Below, piece by piece: positions 1 to 8,810 of a DNA stretch of 42,891 nucleotides (within the stretch, counting starts at the first letter, position 1; every line of letters begins with the position of its first letter). This stretch comes from JANMDR01 sp031376425 (GTDB lineage: Bacteria > Pseudomonadota > Gammaproteobacteria > Burkholderiales > Usitatibacteraceae). Where the stretch lies: the NCBI GenBank assembly GCA_031376425.1, contig JANMDR010000122.1, positions 1-42,891 of the forward strand. Direction: 5' to 3'. The notes under the pieces were generated by a model that made no database searches, was not told the DNA's origin, and worked only from the letters and a program-made list of their open reading frames with translations. The translations under genes and the position numbers were made by a program.

Positions 1-1470
1 CTTGTTGAGCGGATTGCCTGTGCCATCGGGAATACAGTCGTCAGGCAAAATAACGGGTAAATCTTTTTCGGGCACTGGCACCACGCCGCAATCGTCGCAA
101 TGAATTAACGGAATCGGTGTGCCCCAATAACGCTGGCGCGAAATGCCCCAATCGCGTAGGCGATATTGGGTTTTTTTCTCGCCACCGGCTGCGGTTAAAT
201 CGGCGGCAATGGCGTCCACCGCGGCTTCATAACCAAGCCCATCATATTTTCCTGACGCAATCAGGGTGCCATTAGATTTATCACCATACCAATCGCCCCA
301 TGCATCAAGCGAATAGGTTTTGCCCGCCACCGCCACCACTTGTTTTATTGCCAACGCATATTTTTTTGCGAACGCAAAATCTCGCTCGTCATGTGCCGGT
401 ACGCCCATTACGGCGCCGTCGCCATAAGTCATCAATACATAGTTACCGACCCACACCGGCACTGCCGCACCCGTTAGCGGGTGATTCACTGTTAGGCCAG
501 TATCCATGCCCTTCTTCTCAGCAGTGGCCATGTCCGCTTCGGCCACGCCACCTTGCTTACATTCGGCAATAAAGGCCTGTAACGCTGCGTTGTTTTTTGC
601 CGCCACAGTCGCAATCGGATGCTCGGCCGCCACCGCACAAAAAGTCACGCCCATGATGGTGTCGGCACGCGTGGTAAACACGAATAGCTTACCGTCTTGC
701 ACCAACGCACCAGCATCATCTCTAATGTCGTGCGGAAACGCAAAGCGCACCCCCACCGACTTGCCAATCCAGTTTTGCTGCATGATGCGCACGCGCTCAG
801 GCCAGCCTGGTAGCTTGTGGGTTACATGATCAAGCAATTCCTCAGCATATTGAGTAATGCCTAAGTAATAACCGGGAATCTCACGCTTTTCTACCACCGC
901 ACCGGATCGCCAACCGCGTCCGTCAATCACTTGCTCATTAGCCAACACGGTTTGATCAACTGGGTCCCAATTCACGATTTGGGTTTTGCGATAGGCGATG
1001 CCTTTTTCAAGCATCTTTAAGAATAGCCACTGATTCCAGCGATAGTAATCTGGGCTGCAAGTGGTCACTTCACGCGCCCAATCAAATGCCAAGCCTAGCG
1101 GCTGCATTTGTGCCTTCATGTCCTCAATATTGGCATAAGTCCATTTTGCGGGCGGCACATTATTCGCCATAGCCGCGTTTTCCGCCGGCATACCAAACGC
1201 ATCCCACCCCATCGGCATCAAGACGTTATAGCCGTTCATCCGCATCTGCCGCAACATCACATCATTGATGGTGTAATTGCGTACATGTCCCATATGCAGC
1301 TTGCCAGAAGGATAAGGCAGCATCGAACAAGCATAAAACTTAGGCTTTAATTTGCCCGCCGCGTCAGTCGCGTTTTCCAGTACGCGATAAGCGTTGGCCG
1401 CGTTCCATTTTTGCTGCCAATCGGCTTCAATTTGTTTGGGGTTGTAGGATGAAGAAATTTGCGATTGCAT
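1..1470 (-). CDS. leuS: Leucyl-tRNA synthetase, 3' end cut by window
   Basis: Class I aminoacyl-tRNA synthetase that charges tRNA-Leu in the cytoplasm. Read from the complement, 490 in-frame codons start at the ATG at 1470 and run off the window at position 1. Near residues 50-62 is the class I signature segment PYPSGKLHMGH (HIGH motif), followed by LeuRS-typical text such as MPMGWDAFGMPAEN and, further on, the editing-domain segment VFTTRADTIMG. The KMSKS loop and anticodon-binding region would lie beyond the window, since E. coli LeuRS is about 860 aa. The gene is divergent from uvrD. I worked out the frame by hand. Identification is secure; the exact start rests on this ATG, which has only a weak Shine-Dalgarno sequence. 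Confidence 0.96.
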   Translation of the reverse strand, partial: MQSQISSSYNPKQIEADWQQKWNAANAYRVLENATDAAGKLKPKFYACSMLPYPSGKLHMGHVRNYTINDVMLRQMRMNGYNVLMPMGWDAFGMPAENAAMANNVPPAKWTYANIEDMKAQMQPLGLAFDWAREVTTCSPDYYRWNQWLFLKMLEKGIAYRKTQIVNWDPVDQTVLANEQVIDGRGWRSGAVVEKREIPGYYLGITQYAEELLDHVTHKLPGWPERVRIMQQNWIGKSVGVRFAFPHDIRDDAGALVQDGKLFVFTTRADTIMGVTFCAVAAEHPIATVAAKNNAALQAFIAECKQGGVAEADMATAEKKGMDTGLTVNHPLTGAAVPVWVGNYVLMTYGDGAVMGVPAHDERDFAFAKKYALAIKQVVAVAGKTYSLDAWGDWYGDKSNGTLIASGKYDGLGYEAAVDAIAADLTAAGGEKKTQYRLRDWGISRQRYWGTPIPLIHCDDCGVVPVPEKDLPVILPDDCIPDGTGNPLNK

Positions 1471-1505
1471 AAGTGGCTTTTAAGTAATTTCGAATAGAAC
1501 CCTAG

Positions 1506-1511
1506 ATTATA
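1506..1511 (-). promoter_or_regulatory. -10 hexamer of the leuS promoter
   Basis: The minus strand reads a perfect TATAAT at 1511 to 1506, which would start transcription near 1499, about 30 nt ahead of the leuS ATG. The only recognisable -35-like hexamer (TTGTCT, 1539 to 1534) is 22 nt away, which is too far, so only the -10 is claimed. Confidence 0.4.
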
Positions 1512-1651
1512 CCTTGGCGGTGTGGTTTTCCTTAGACAATCGGTGGCTAACCCAGACCTTCCTAAGCGGTCATTATTGCGTTTTTTAAGGCACGCCACGC
1601 GGTTATCCGCGATAATCTATGCTTACTATTTTATGATGTGCAAAATCTTTG

Positions 1652-3895
1652 ATGTTTCAATCTTTTTCTGAAATAAATTTAGTCGAAAATTTAAACCCTG
1701 AGCAAGCGCGAGCGGTGTTGTTGCCACGGGAGTCGGCGTTAATATTGGCCGGAGCGGGTAGCGGTAAGACGAAGGTGTTGACTACCCGCATCGCCTATTT
1801 AATTCAGTCGCATCAGGCCAGCCCAGGTGCTATTTTGGCGGTGACGTTTACCAACAAAGCTGCGCGTGAAATGCTCACCCGTATTGGTGCCATGATGCCC
1901 ATTAACACCCGTGGTATGTGGGTTGGCACGTTTCATGGGCTGTGTAATCGGATGCTGCGGGCGCATCACAAAGAAGCTGGGCTGCCATCATCGTTTCAAA
2001 TTTTAGATTCTTCTGATCAAGCTTCCGCCATTAAGCGCGTTATTCGGGCAATGAATGTAGATGAGGAGCGTTTTAAACCGAAAGAAGTGGGTTGGTTTAT
2101 TAACAGTTGCAAAGAACAAGGCTTACGTGCGCGCGTGGTGGAAGCGCCGGATGAATTTACGCGCAAACAGGTGGAAATTTATGCGGCTTATGACGCGCAA
2201 TGCCAGCGCGAAGGTGTGGCAGATTTTGCGGAATTGTTATTGCGTTGCTTTGAGCTACTACAAAAAAATCCCACTTTAATGGCGCATTATCAGCAGCGTT
2301 TTCGCTACATTTTGGTTGATGAATTTCAAGACACTAATCGCCTGCAATACGCATGGATTAAGCTTCTTGCGGGTTCTGATCCCTGCATTTTAGCGGTGGG
2401 TGATGACGATCAATCCATCTACGGCTTCCGTGGTGCTGAAGCTGCAAACATGCGTGAATTTGAGCGCGATTTCGCACGTGGTAATTTAATTAAGCTTGAG
2501 CAGAATTACCGCTCCTACGGCGCAATTTTAGATGCTGCAAATGCCGTTATTTCGCATAATAATGATCGTTTGGGCAAAAATTTATGGACTGACGCCGGTA
2601 AGGGCGAGCTAGTCAGGATATTTTCGGCGGCGACCGATTTAGAAGAATCTACCTTTATTGTTGAAGAAGTGCGTGCCTTGCAGCGTGAAGGCAATAATTT
2701 GCGCGATATGGCTTTGTTGTATCGATCAAACGCGCAGTCTCGGGTGCTGGAACACGCACTATTTCGGGCGGATGTGCAGTATAAAGTGACCGGCGGGTTG
2801 CGCTTTTTTGAGCGCCAAGAAATTAAACATGCGCTGGGCTATTTACGCCTTGCGGGCAACCCTGATGATGACGGTGCGTTTACCCGAGTGATTAATTTTC
2901 CGCCGCGCGGTATTGGCGCCCGTACGATTGAACAAGTGCAAGCATTGGCGGTACGTGATGGGGTATCGCTTTATGCGGCTTGTGAGAATGCCGTGGCAAA
3001 TCGCGAATTAACTGGTCGTGCTGGTATCGCCATCAATAATTTTTTACAAATGCTCGAAGGTTTAAAAGTATCGGCTGAACAACTCACCATGCCGGAACTG
3101 ATTCAGGAATTACTAGAGCGTAGTGGTTTAAATCAGCACTATAGGTTAGAAAAAGAAGGGGAAGACCGGCTTGAAAACTTAGGCGAATTAGTCAGCGCCA
3201 CGGCCCTTTTTCAAGAAGAGTATGACGGTGAAGAGCCACCATTGACAGCCTTTCTAGCGCATGCCAGCTTAGAAAGCGGCGAGCGTGAAGCGGGTGTGGG
3301 CGATGATGCTTTGCAACTCATGTCGGTACATGCGGCCAAGGGCCTAGAATTTAATGCCGTCTTCGTGGTTGGTGTTGAAGAAGGGTTATTTCCACATACG
3401 AATTCGCTCAATAATTTGGATGGTGTAGAGGAAGAACGCCGCCTTATGTATGTGGCCATCACTCGTGCGCGTAAGCGCTTATACATCACGCATGCGGGCT
3501 CGCGGATGCTACACGGGCAAACGCAATACGGCGTCGTCTCGCGTTTTGTTGAAGAAATTCCGACCGAGCTTTGCAAGTGGATTGTTTTGCCGGAAAAAGT
3601 TGCAACTTATAATCATTACGCTTCTAGTGGTCGCCAAAATCAATATGGTGGCAACTTTGGTAAGAACTATTTTGGCGCTCGCTCTCCTGATGTTATGCCT
3701 GAGGCCGCGCGTGCTGGTTTTGAAACTAATCAGTCGCCCTATAAAGTTGGCACTGGTGTAGTACATCCTAAGTTTGGCGATGGCGTAGTGACGGCTTTTG
3801 AAGGTTTGGGCGACGATTCACGCATTCAAATTAAATTTCGTGAGCATGGTGCCAAATGGCTAATGCTGTCGTTAGCGAAGCTTAGTGTTCGTTAG
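1652..3895 (+). CDS. uvrD: UvrD/PcrA-type DNA helicase II
   Basis: Superfamily 1A 3'-5' DNA helicase for nucleotide excision and mismatch repair. Visible motifs are Walker A AGAGSGKT (about residues 33-40), TFTNKAA (motif Ia), Walker B VDEFQDTN (about 222-229), GDDDQSIYGFRGA (motif III region), LMSVHAAKGLEF (motif V) and YVAITRAR (motif VI). The C-terminus (GTGVVHPKFGDGVV) is the small Tudor-like UvrD tail. The 747-aa length fits the family (E. coli UvrD is about 720). An in-frame TTG sits directly before the ATG at 1652; I prefer the ATG. The gene is divergent from leuS and monocistronic, with a terminator at 3951-3987. Rep and PcrA are close relatives, but the C-terminal tail favours UvrD. 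Confidence 0.95.
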   Translation: MFQSFSEINLVENLNPEQARAVLLPRESALILAGAGSGKTKVLTTRIAYLIQSHQASPGAILAVTFTNKAAREMLTRIGAMMPINTRGMWVGTFHGLCNRMLRAHHKEAGLPSSFQILDSSDQASAIKRVIRAMNVDEERFKPKEVGWFINSCKEQGLRARVVEAPDEFTRKQVEIYAAYDAQCQREGVADFAELLLRCFELLQKNPTLMAHYQQRFRYILVDEFQDTNRLQYAWIKLLAGSDPCILAVGDDDQSIYGFRGAEAANMREFERDFARGNLIKLEQNYRSYGAILDAANAVISHNNDRLGKNLWTDAGKGELVRIFSAATDLEESTFIVEEVRALQREGNNLRDMALLYRSNAQSRVLEHALFRADVQYKVTGGLRFFERQEIKHALGYLRLAGNPDDDGAFTRVINFPPRGIGARTIEQVQALAVRDGVSLYAACENAVANRELTGRAGIAINNFLQMLEGLKVSAEQLTMPELIQELLERSGLNQHYRLEKEGEDRLENLGELVSATALFQEEYDGEEPPLTAFLAHASLESGEREAGVGDDALQLMSVHAAKGLEFNAVFVVGVEEGLFPHTNSLNNLDGVEEERRLMYVAITRARKRLYITHAGSRMLHGQTQYGVVSRFVEEIPTELCKWIVLPEKVATYNHYASSGRQNQYGGNFGKNYFGARSPDVMPEAARAGFETNQSPYKVGTGVVHPKFGDGVVTAFEGLGDDSRIQIKFREHGAKWLMLSLAKLSVR

Positions 3896-3950
3896 AAAAT
3901 CAGGCAATAAAAGCACCTTAGCGCCATTTCCGCACTAACAGCAGCGGGTG

Positions 3951-3987
3951 AAAATGCCAGCGACCCTTGGGGCGCAGGCATTTTTTT
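3951..3987 (+). terminator. Rho-independent terminator after uvrD
   Basis: An 8-bp outer stem (AAAATGCC with GGCATTTT) continues through GCG/CGC and CCC/GGG segments separated by single mismatches. It is closed by a TT loop and followed directly by a T run. It lies 56 nt after the uvrD stop and insulates the pilus locus. Confidence 0.8.
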
Positions 3988-4080
3988 GACTGGCCCGTTC
4001 ATCTACCCTAACGCCTACAAGCGTATAGAGGTGAATTTTCCATTATCAGCCACGTAGACGACACAACTATTTTCAATTCC

Positions 4081-4125
4081 TACGACATTAGTCGTATTGG
4101 CGGTTTTGCGCTGGCTGTTTATGCT
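4081..4125 (+). promoter_or_regulatory. NarL-type 7-2-7 operator with phased -10 (site 1)
   Basis: TACGACATTAGTCGTA (4081-4096) is an inverted repeat of two heptamers separated by 2 nt, the geometry known for NarL/NarP sites. TATGCT follows exactly 23 nt after the repeat (4120-4125). TTGGCG (4097-4102) sits 17 nt before it as a poor -35. The repeat centre would lie near -43, typical of an activator touching RNA polymerase at -35. The same arrangement recurs at 25579-25623 (minus) and 31029-31073 (plus). Binding is inferred. Confidence 0.6.
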
Positions 4126-4227
4126 GAGCACGTAGTCAATTTTTGTGAACGCGGTACTTGCTAGTGGAAACTCCAGTAACCCTTAATTGAAATTAGTAAA
4201 AACCATGAAAATGAAGTGTCGAGAAAA

Positions 4228-4268
4228 TATTTTGATAGTTTAGGGTAGCGAATTACGTTTAGTAGGTA
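4228..4268 (+). repeat. Upstream element, copy 1 (paired with 19373-19412)
   Basis: TATTTTGATAGTTT, then 9 nt, then AATTACGTTTAGTAGGTA. The same two blocks with an 8-nt gap occur at 19373-19412 ahead of the long-prepilin module. Thirty-two identical bases in two intergenic regions suggest a shared control element or a duplicated leader. It does not match a sigma-54 or sigma-28 promoter. Function unknown. Confidence 0.6.
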
Positions 4269-4470
4269 ACGGGCAAATTTTTTTATCCCGCTGCTGTTTT
4301 TTTGAAGGTTGATCAATAGCAACAAGCGCTTTTGAATATCGAAGCAAAGTAGGTAAAGCGAGCAGAAACTCAGTAAGTGCTTATTTAAAAAGATTCCCAG
4401 TCTGAAAATTCTGATTTGCCCAATTTTAGATTTTAGCTTTAACAGCCCCTGACCCCAAACGGAGAAGAAT

Positions 4471-5247
4471 ATGCAAATGCGACAAACTCAAAAAGGCTTC
4501 ACTCTCGTCGAAATGGCGATTGTGCTAGCAGTAATCGGCCTAATCCTCGGTGCCATCATGATCGGCAAAGACGTGCAACGTAATGCTGAATATACCAAGA
4601 TCAAACAGAAGTTTGTTGATCAATGGGTAGTAGGCTATAACACCCACTATGCACGTACTGGTGTGCCGATTGGCGATAACCAAGTAGCGCCGCGTTTGAT
4701 GGTCAATGGCAGTGCATATACGCCAGTAGGCGGCGTAATTTCAGGCGGTGATATGGGCGCTGCTACAGCCCCAGCAGCAGTATGTGCTGCCACCACGGCT
4801 CCAGGTGTTACTGCACCAATCGGCACTTTGCGTGATCTTATGTTGCGTCAGGGTATTCGGTTACCGCCAGGCCGCGCTGAAGGATTTGAAGATCGTTATG
4901 TCTATTTAGATACAAACGGCAACCCGCAAGAATTACAAATTTGCTTCCAATGGAATAAGCCGGGCACAGCATCCGGAGCCGGTAATGTAATGGTGATAAC
5001 CGGTTTAACGCCAGACCTAGCGCGCACTTTAGATCAAATGATTGATGGCAAGCCAGATGCGCAAGAAGGCATGTTTAGGTTAGCTGATGTGGCCAATGGC
5101 ACTGCGAATGCGCCCGGTGTTGAATGGACTGGAAATAATAATTTCAGTTACGCAAATCGCGCCACAGGAACGGCAACGGGAGATGGTACCAAGCTTGACG
5201 AAGATCAAGTCATGACTGTTGTTGCCCATTTCAAAATGAATCAATAA
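4471..5247 (+). CDS. Type IV prepilin-like protein, P-class (first)
   Basis: Secreted pilus or pseudopilus subunit. The N-terminus has a 9-residue leader ending in Gly, then FTLVE with the conserved Glu at +5 and a hydrophobic helix to about residue 31, the class III prepilin signature cut by a PilD/GspO peptidase. Downstream, DVQRNAEY, RTGVPIGD, an EDRYVYLDTNGNPQELQ block and DGKPDAQEGMFR are shared with the prepilins at 5273 and 18478. The last resembles the DxxxDDGxPxxGxVR motif common in proteobacterial pseudopilins. Two cysteines (105, 158) could form a disulfide. The 258-aa length is long for a major pilin. GGAG lies 7 nt before the ATG. As first gene of the operon it may be the major subunit; that is inference. 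Confidence 0.88.
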   Translation: MQMRQTQKGFTLVEMAIVLAVIGLILGAIMIGKDVQRNAEYTKIKQKFVDQWVVGYNTHYARTGVPIGDNQVAPRLMVNGSAYTPVGGVISGGDMGAATAPAAVCAATTAPGVTAPIGTLRDLMLRQGIRLPPGRAEGFEDRYVYLDTNGNPQELQICFQWNKPGTASGAGNVMVITGLTPDLARTLDQMIDGKPDAQEGMFRLADVANGTANAPGVEWTGNNNFSYANRATGTATGDGTKLDEDQVMTVVAHFKMNQ

Positions 5248-5272
5248 TTGCTACATCTAAAGGAGAGTTAAG

Positions 5273-6163
5273 ATGAATTCATCAATGAAAATACCAGCGC
5301 GGCCACTGAATCGGACGCAGGCTGGTTTTACCTTGGTAGAAATTGCCATTGTGCTGGCTGTGATTGGTCTAATTTTAGGCGCAGTCATGATCGGTAAAGA
5401 CGTGCAGCGTAACGCCGAGTATTCAAAAGCGGCAAACAAATACTTGTATCAATGGAAAGCTGCTTACGATCAATACTACCAGCGCACTGGCGTAGTAGTT
5501 GGCGATTGTCAGCAAGCACCAACCTATATGGTCAACGGTGCTGAAACGACGTTCAGCGGTAGCCCTGCCTGTACTCGGAGTGGCGGTACTGGTGCTGGTT
5601 TGCCAGAAAACTTTGCCAACACCGGTCGCCGCGTAAGCCATGGTCAAGGTTACGATGCTAATTCAGTAGGCGCTGGTGATCCAGCTGTTAGCGGGCAAAA
5701 CCTACGTGATTTGATGTTGCGAGCTGGTATTCGCTTAGCTCCCGGTCGCGGCGAAGGTCATGAAGATCGCTATCTTTATACCGATAGCAATGGCAATGCG
5801 TCAGAGCTTCAAGTAGCTTACCAATGGAACCCGCCGGGCACTATTAGTGGTGCAGGTAATGTCATGGTTATTCGCGGCTTGACACCGGATTTAGCTCGGT
5901 ATTTTGATCAGCTGGTTGATGGCAAACCTGATGCGCGTGAAGGCCGTTTCCGGATTCAAAACAATGGCTCTAATTCAACTGGACATAATGCCAACGCCCC
6001 AGGCGAGCAGTGGGCTGGTAACAACACCATCAGTAGCGCAATTACTACTGCTGATATTGGTGCCGTGGCGGGTCCTGCTGGTGGCAATGCGGAAGTTAAT
6101 GGTCGCACTAAAGATGAAGACCGCGTAATACTGGTTACCGCTCACTGGTCGATGGATCAATAA
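5273..6163 (+). CDS. Type IV prepilin-like protein, P-class (second)
   Basis: Paralogue of the preceding prepilin (258 aa versus 296 aa here). An 18-residue leader ends in Gly before FTLVE, and the segment after it (IAIVLAVIGLILGA, MIGKDVQRNAEY) is nearly identical to gene 4471. It keeps RTGVVVGD, GHEDRYLY and LTPDLARYFDQ/DGKPDAREGRFR. The cysteine in the LQICFQW block is replaced here (LQVAYQW); its cysteines lie earlier (GDCQQAP, PACTRS), so the disulfide layout differs. The central insertion is Gly/Ala-rich. AAGGAG sits 7 nt before the ATG. The stop overlaps the next start (TAATG), which indicates translational coupling. A local duplication is the simplest origin. Confidence 0.88.
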   Translation: MNSSMKIPARPLNRTQAGFTLVEIAIVLAVIGLILGAVMIGKDVQRNAEYSKAANKYLYQWKAAYDQYYQRTGVVVGDCQQAPTYMVNGAETTFSGSPACTRSGGTGAGLPENFANTGRRVSHGQGYDANSVGAGDPAVSGQNLRDLMLRAGIRLAPGRGEGHEDRYLYTDSNGNASELQVAYQWNPPGTISGAGNVMVIRGLTPDLARYFDQLVDGKPDAREGRFRIQNNGSNSTGHNANAPGEQWAGNNTISSAITTADIGAVAGPAGGNAEVNGRTKDEDRVILVTAHWSMDQ

Positions 6164-6765
6164 TGAACTTAGGCAACCGCTCATTACGTTTAGTGCTGCT
6201 TGCCGCTGCGGTAGGGGCGCTAGGTTTTGGTGCCTATATTGCTAAGTCAGGCGTTGCGCACAAAGCCGAAGCACAGCGCACCGCAGCATTGGCGCGTGAC
6301 CGGGCGCGGGATACTGGGCAAGCGCTCGTGTATGCACAGCAACGTGATAAGTGGGTGTCTAGTGCAACGCAGTTGGTAACAGACAGCAAACAAACTGGCA
6401 TCACCCCCGAGCAATGGGTAGAGCGCAAAGTAAATTATCGTGGTGTGAGCGCTACCCGTGTGGAAGCCGATCGTTTGGTGCGCGATACCGCAGCGGGGCA
6501 GGGGCGGTTATTTGTGACAGAAAATTTTGAGATATCGGTGCTCGGCGGCGGTGAAGGATTATTTGATACCCCGAGTGCCGAAGATCGCGGCTTAGTTTTA
6601 ACTTTGGCGGGTTCTTACTATGCTTGGGATATGGCGCGTGCACCTTTAGCCCCCGCGCCTACTTTGCAGGCTGTACAAAATATACAAGGCTCGGTGACAC
6701 CACCAGTAGCGATGATGGGTACTACCGCGTCAAGTAATGCCAGCAGCGGTAGCTTAAAAAAATAG
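6163..6765 (+). CDS. Single-pass membrane protein of pilus operon, unknown family
   Basis: 200 aa. A short basic N-terminus is followed by one hydrophobic segment (about residues 9-26, LRLVLLAAAVGALGFGAYIA) that reads as an uncleaved inner-membrane anchor. A charged helical stretch follows (about 30-75), then a small globular part with the text GRLFVTENFEISVLGGGEGLF. The C-terminus is Ala/Ser/Pro-rich low complexity. I do not recognise a family. Its place directly after two prepilins and before the GspL/PilM-N-like gene, with a one-base overlap, suggests an assembly accessory in the slot that GspM/PilO/MshJ-type proteins fill elsewhere. That is position-based inference only. Confidence 0.75.
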   Translation: MNLGNRSLRLVLLAAAVGALGFGAYIAKSGVAHKAEAQRTAALARDRARDTGQALVYAQQRDKWVSSATQLVTDSKQTGITPEQWVERKVNYRGVSATRVEADRLVRDTAAGQGRLFVTENFEISVLGGGEGLFDTPSAEDRGLVLTLAGSYYAWDMARAPLAPAPTLQAVQNIQGSVTPPVAMMGTTASSNASSGSLKK

Positions 6766-6804
6766 ATTGACGCATCAACCTTCACTCTTTTGGCGCATAA
6801 GAAA

Positions 6805-8241
6805 ATGACTGCAATCACAAAACCGTTAGCAATATTGCATCTGGGTGACAGATGGCTGGCGCAAGACAGCGATTACATCCAAGTGGTTTCGCCATTTCCA
6901 AAATTGTCGAGCGCCATTTCAGTTGTTGAAACGTTTGGAGATTCTCCATCGGGTGTGATGCGTTTGCAGGGAAAAACGGCGCATGCAGAAGCGTTGGTAG
7001 AACGCAAAATTCGTGCTGAAGGATTGGTTGACGGCGAAAGCCGTGTGCTCATTCATCATCAGCGTACTGTCGCTGGCGCGATGGAGGTATTGTTTACCGC
7101 AGTACCCCTGCCAATCTGGCAAACCATTTCCGGCTGGACGCAACAGCAGCGTGACCATTGCGTGCTGTTGCCGATAGCGGCATTGGCTTGCGCTGGCATT
7201 AAAGAAGGTCAAGGCCGGGTAATTCGCTATGGCGCCAATCTAGTGTATTTTGCCAATACCAGTGATGGCTTTATCTATGCATCTGTTACTGCCTATAGCG
7301 ATGCTGAAGAAGATGTTGAAATTGCGGTGCGCTCTCTAGCGGAACAAGCAGCGGGCAATGCCCGTGGAACTGGTACGCGGGCTTTTGCCGGTAGTGCTGA
7401 AAAATCCAAAGCGCAGAGCATTAAAGTATTTTGGTGTCCGCTTTATGCAGATGGTGAAGAAGATCAGCGCATGCAACAACTGTTTGTACAAATCGCTAAA
7501 TGCGATTTAGAAGACTGCAGTCAAGGTGCCCTGAATCAAGTGGATGCAGAAGGTAATGCAGTTAGTGAGCAAAAATTAAAAACAGCACTGCCGCAATTAT
7601 TAAAGCGCGCAAATTTGCGCACCTCCGCTAATACGGGTAGTCAGCGCTTAGTGGCTTTTGCCGAGGCTTGGGCACCCCTTAGTACGGTGCTGGTCGGTGC
7701 CTGTGCTGCCGCATTATTTGCTTATGGTGGATATAACCATACTATTGGCGCACAAATGAATTCTAACGCGGCATTGCAAAATGCCAAGTCGGCGAAAAGT
7801 GAAGAAATGGTGCGGCAGTTAGACGCAAAACAAGCACCCACCGAATATGAAAACGTACAAAAATTTGTAAATACCCTGCAAGCAGGAGTTACCGGATATA
7901 ACCCGGCGGCTGTAGTGGCTGATATAGGCAATGCCGCAGGTCGTGAGATAAGAATTTTGCGTATCCGGCTTGAAAACATTTCCAACAAACCGCTGAGTAT
8001 GGTTTTTGATGGCGCACTGCGTCCAGGTGTAGATGGCTCCGCAATTACCACTTTTCTTTTGCAGTTACGCCGTACCGGATATGTCGTTACCTCAATGGAT
8101 CCTGCCGATGGTGGGCAGTCGGGTAATTTTACTTATCGCTTAACGCGGGCACCGGTAAGTGTTAAGGCGCAATCCATAGCGCTAAATGCAACCACGGCTG
8201 AAAGCCAGCCCAAGAATGCTGAAACGAAAGTATCGCTATGA
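6805..8241 (+). CDS. GspL/PilM-PilN-like pilus assembly platform protein
   Basis: Bitopic inner-membrane protein, 478 aa from the ATG at 6805. Residues 1 to about 280 form a cytoplasmic-type domain. A membrane segment follows at about 290-309 (STVLVGACAAALFAYGG), then a periplasmic part with a coiled-coil-like stretch and a small alpha/beta domain ending FTYRLTRAP, the kind of ending seen in PilN/GspL. This layout matches proteins linking the assembly ATPase to the periplasmic alignment complex (GspL, MshI, PilM+PilN, PilO2). I see no clear ATP-binding actin-fold signature, so I leave out a symbol. An in-frame TTG at 6790 could extend it by five residues; neither start has a strong Shine-Dalgarno. 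It overlaps the next gene by 4 nt (ATGA). Confidence 0.72.
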   Translation: MTAITKPLAILHLGDRWLAQDSDYIQVVSPFPKLSSAISVVETFGDSPSGVMRLQGKTAHAEALVERKIRAEGLVDGESRVLIHHQRTVAGAMEVLFTAVPLPIWQTISGWTQQQRDHCVLLPIAALACAGIKEGQGRVIRYGANLVYFANTSDGFIYASVTAYSDAEEDVEIAVRSLAEQAAGNARGTGTRAFAGSAEKSKAQSIKVFWCPLYADGEEDQRMQQLFVQIAKCDLEDCSQGALNQVDAEGNAVSEQKLKTALPQLLKRANLRTSANTGSQRLVAFAEAWAPLSTVLVGACAAALFAYGGYNHTIGAQMNSNAALQNAKSAKSEEMVRQLDAKQAPTEYENVQKFVNTLQAGVTGYNPAAVVADIGNAAGREIRILRIRLENISNKPLSMVFDGALRPGVDGSAITTFLLQLRRTGYVVTSMDPADGGQSGNFTYRLTRAPVSVKAQSIALNATTAESQPKNAETKVSL

Positions 8242-8765
8242 AATATATTGCAATCGGCTTACATGTTTTGGCATTGGCCGTACTCATTTGGATTATCGCG
8301 TGGTTTTTACAGCCGCCGCCAGCCAGAATTCTGCCGGTACAGGCAGGTCGTGCGGCGCAGGTTCTCACGCCTGAAGTTTTAAAACGTGATGCCGAAACTG
8401 CCGACGCTGCTTTGGTCTCGTTGAGCCTACTAAAAGATCGTGTAGCAGGATCAGCAACGCCGGTAGCTTACCAGCCAAAACCAGCACCATTATTAGGGCT
8501 GCCTATTGTGCGTGATCTTTCAGCGGCGGCACTCAGGGTATTGCCAACGCGAAATTTGACTATGGTGCTGCAGAGCCGCCTAGAGCCACGCGCCATGATT
8601 GATGGCCGCTTAGTAAAGCCTGGAGACGAACTGCCATTCAATGGCCGCGTGGCAGAAATTAATACTGATCGCGTCATCGTGATTGAAAAATATGGCAAGC
8701 AAACACTGGCAATGGCAGTTGGTCAAGCCCGATTAGGTCCAACTACTGCGGTTAAAGCAAAATAA
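8238..8765 (+). CDS. GspC/PilP/MshK-like periplasmic linker protein
   Basis: 175 aa. An N-terminal membrane anchor (about residues 3-24, IAIGLHVLALAVLIWIIAWFL) is followed by a proline-rich linker and a C-terminal beta domain. That domain carries AMIDGRLVKPGDELPFNGRV followed by EINTDRVIVIEKYGKQTLAM. The pattern 'x-IDGRLVxxGDxL...VxxIxxxxVxI...G...L' is that of the homology-region domain of GspC, PilP and MshK, which contacts the secretin N-domains. Translationally coupled to the preceding gene (ATGA) and encoded two genes before the secretin, as expected. Assignment to the group is fairly sure; the choice among MshK, PilP and GspB/C names is not. Confidence 0.72.
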   Translation: MKYIAIGLHVLALAVLIWIIAWFLQPPPARILPVQAGRAAQVLTPEVLKRDAETADAALVSLSLLKDRVAGSATPVAYQPKPAPLLGLPIVRDLSAAALRVLPTRNLTMVLQSRLEPRAMIDGRLVKPGDELPFNGRVAEINTDRVIVIEKYGKQTLAMAVGQARLGPTTAVKAK

Positions 8766-8810
8766 ATACGCGAACCAAATTGGTGTAACTACAACTAAAA
8801 AAATCAGAAA

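Larger units (their letters stand above)
3896..4470. other. 575-bp gene-free control region before pilus operon
   Basis: No convincing gene. It holds the uvrD terminator (3951-3987), a NarL-type palindrome with a phased -10 (4081-4125), an element repeated upstream of the 19.49-kb gene (4228-4268), and a CGGG/CCCG hairpin around 4270-4292. If transcription starts near the phased -10, the pilus operon has a leader of about 340 nt. An open frame at about 4036-4160 has no start codon and a stop just upstream, so I do not call it. Confidence 0.6.

Noticed and set aside
506..1350. Plus-strand open frames in the first 1.4 kb
   Set aside because: They are shadows of leuS, which is open on the minus strand throughout and carries clear LeuRS motifs.
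4036..4160. Short open frame overlapping palindrome site 1
   Set aside because: No start codon, an in-frame stop just upstream, and no ribosome site; the palindrome recurs in two other intergenic regions, which favours a control site.
4250..4370. Possible c-di-GMP (GEMM) riboswitch before the pilus operon
   Set aside because: Fragments such as GGTAACGGG and GAAGCAAAG recall GEMM pieces, but order, spacing and the conserved core do not fit.
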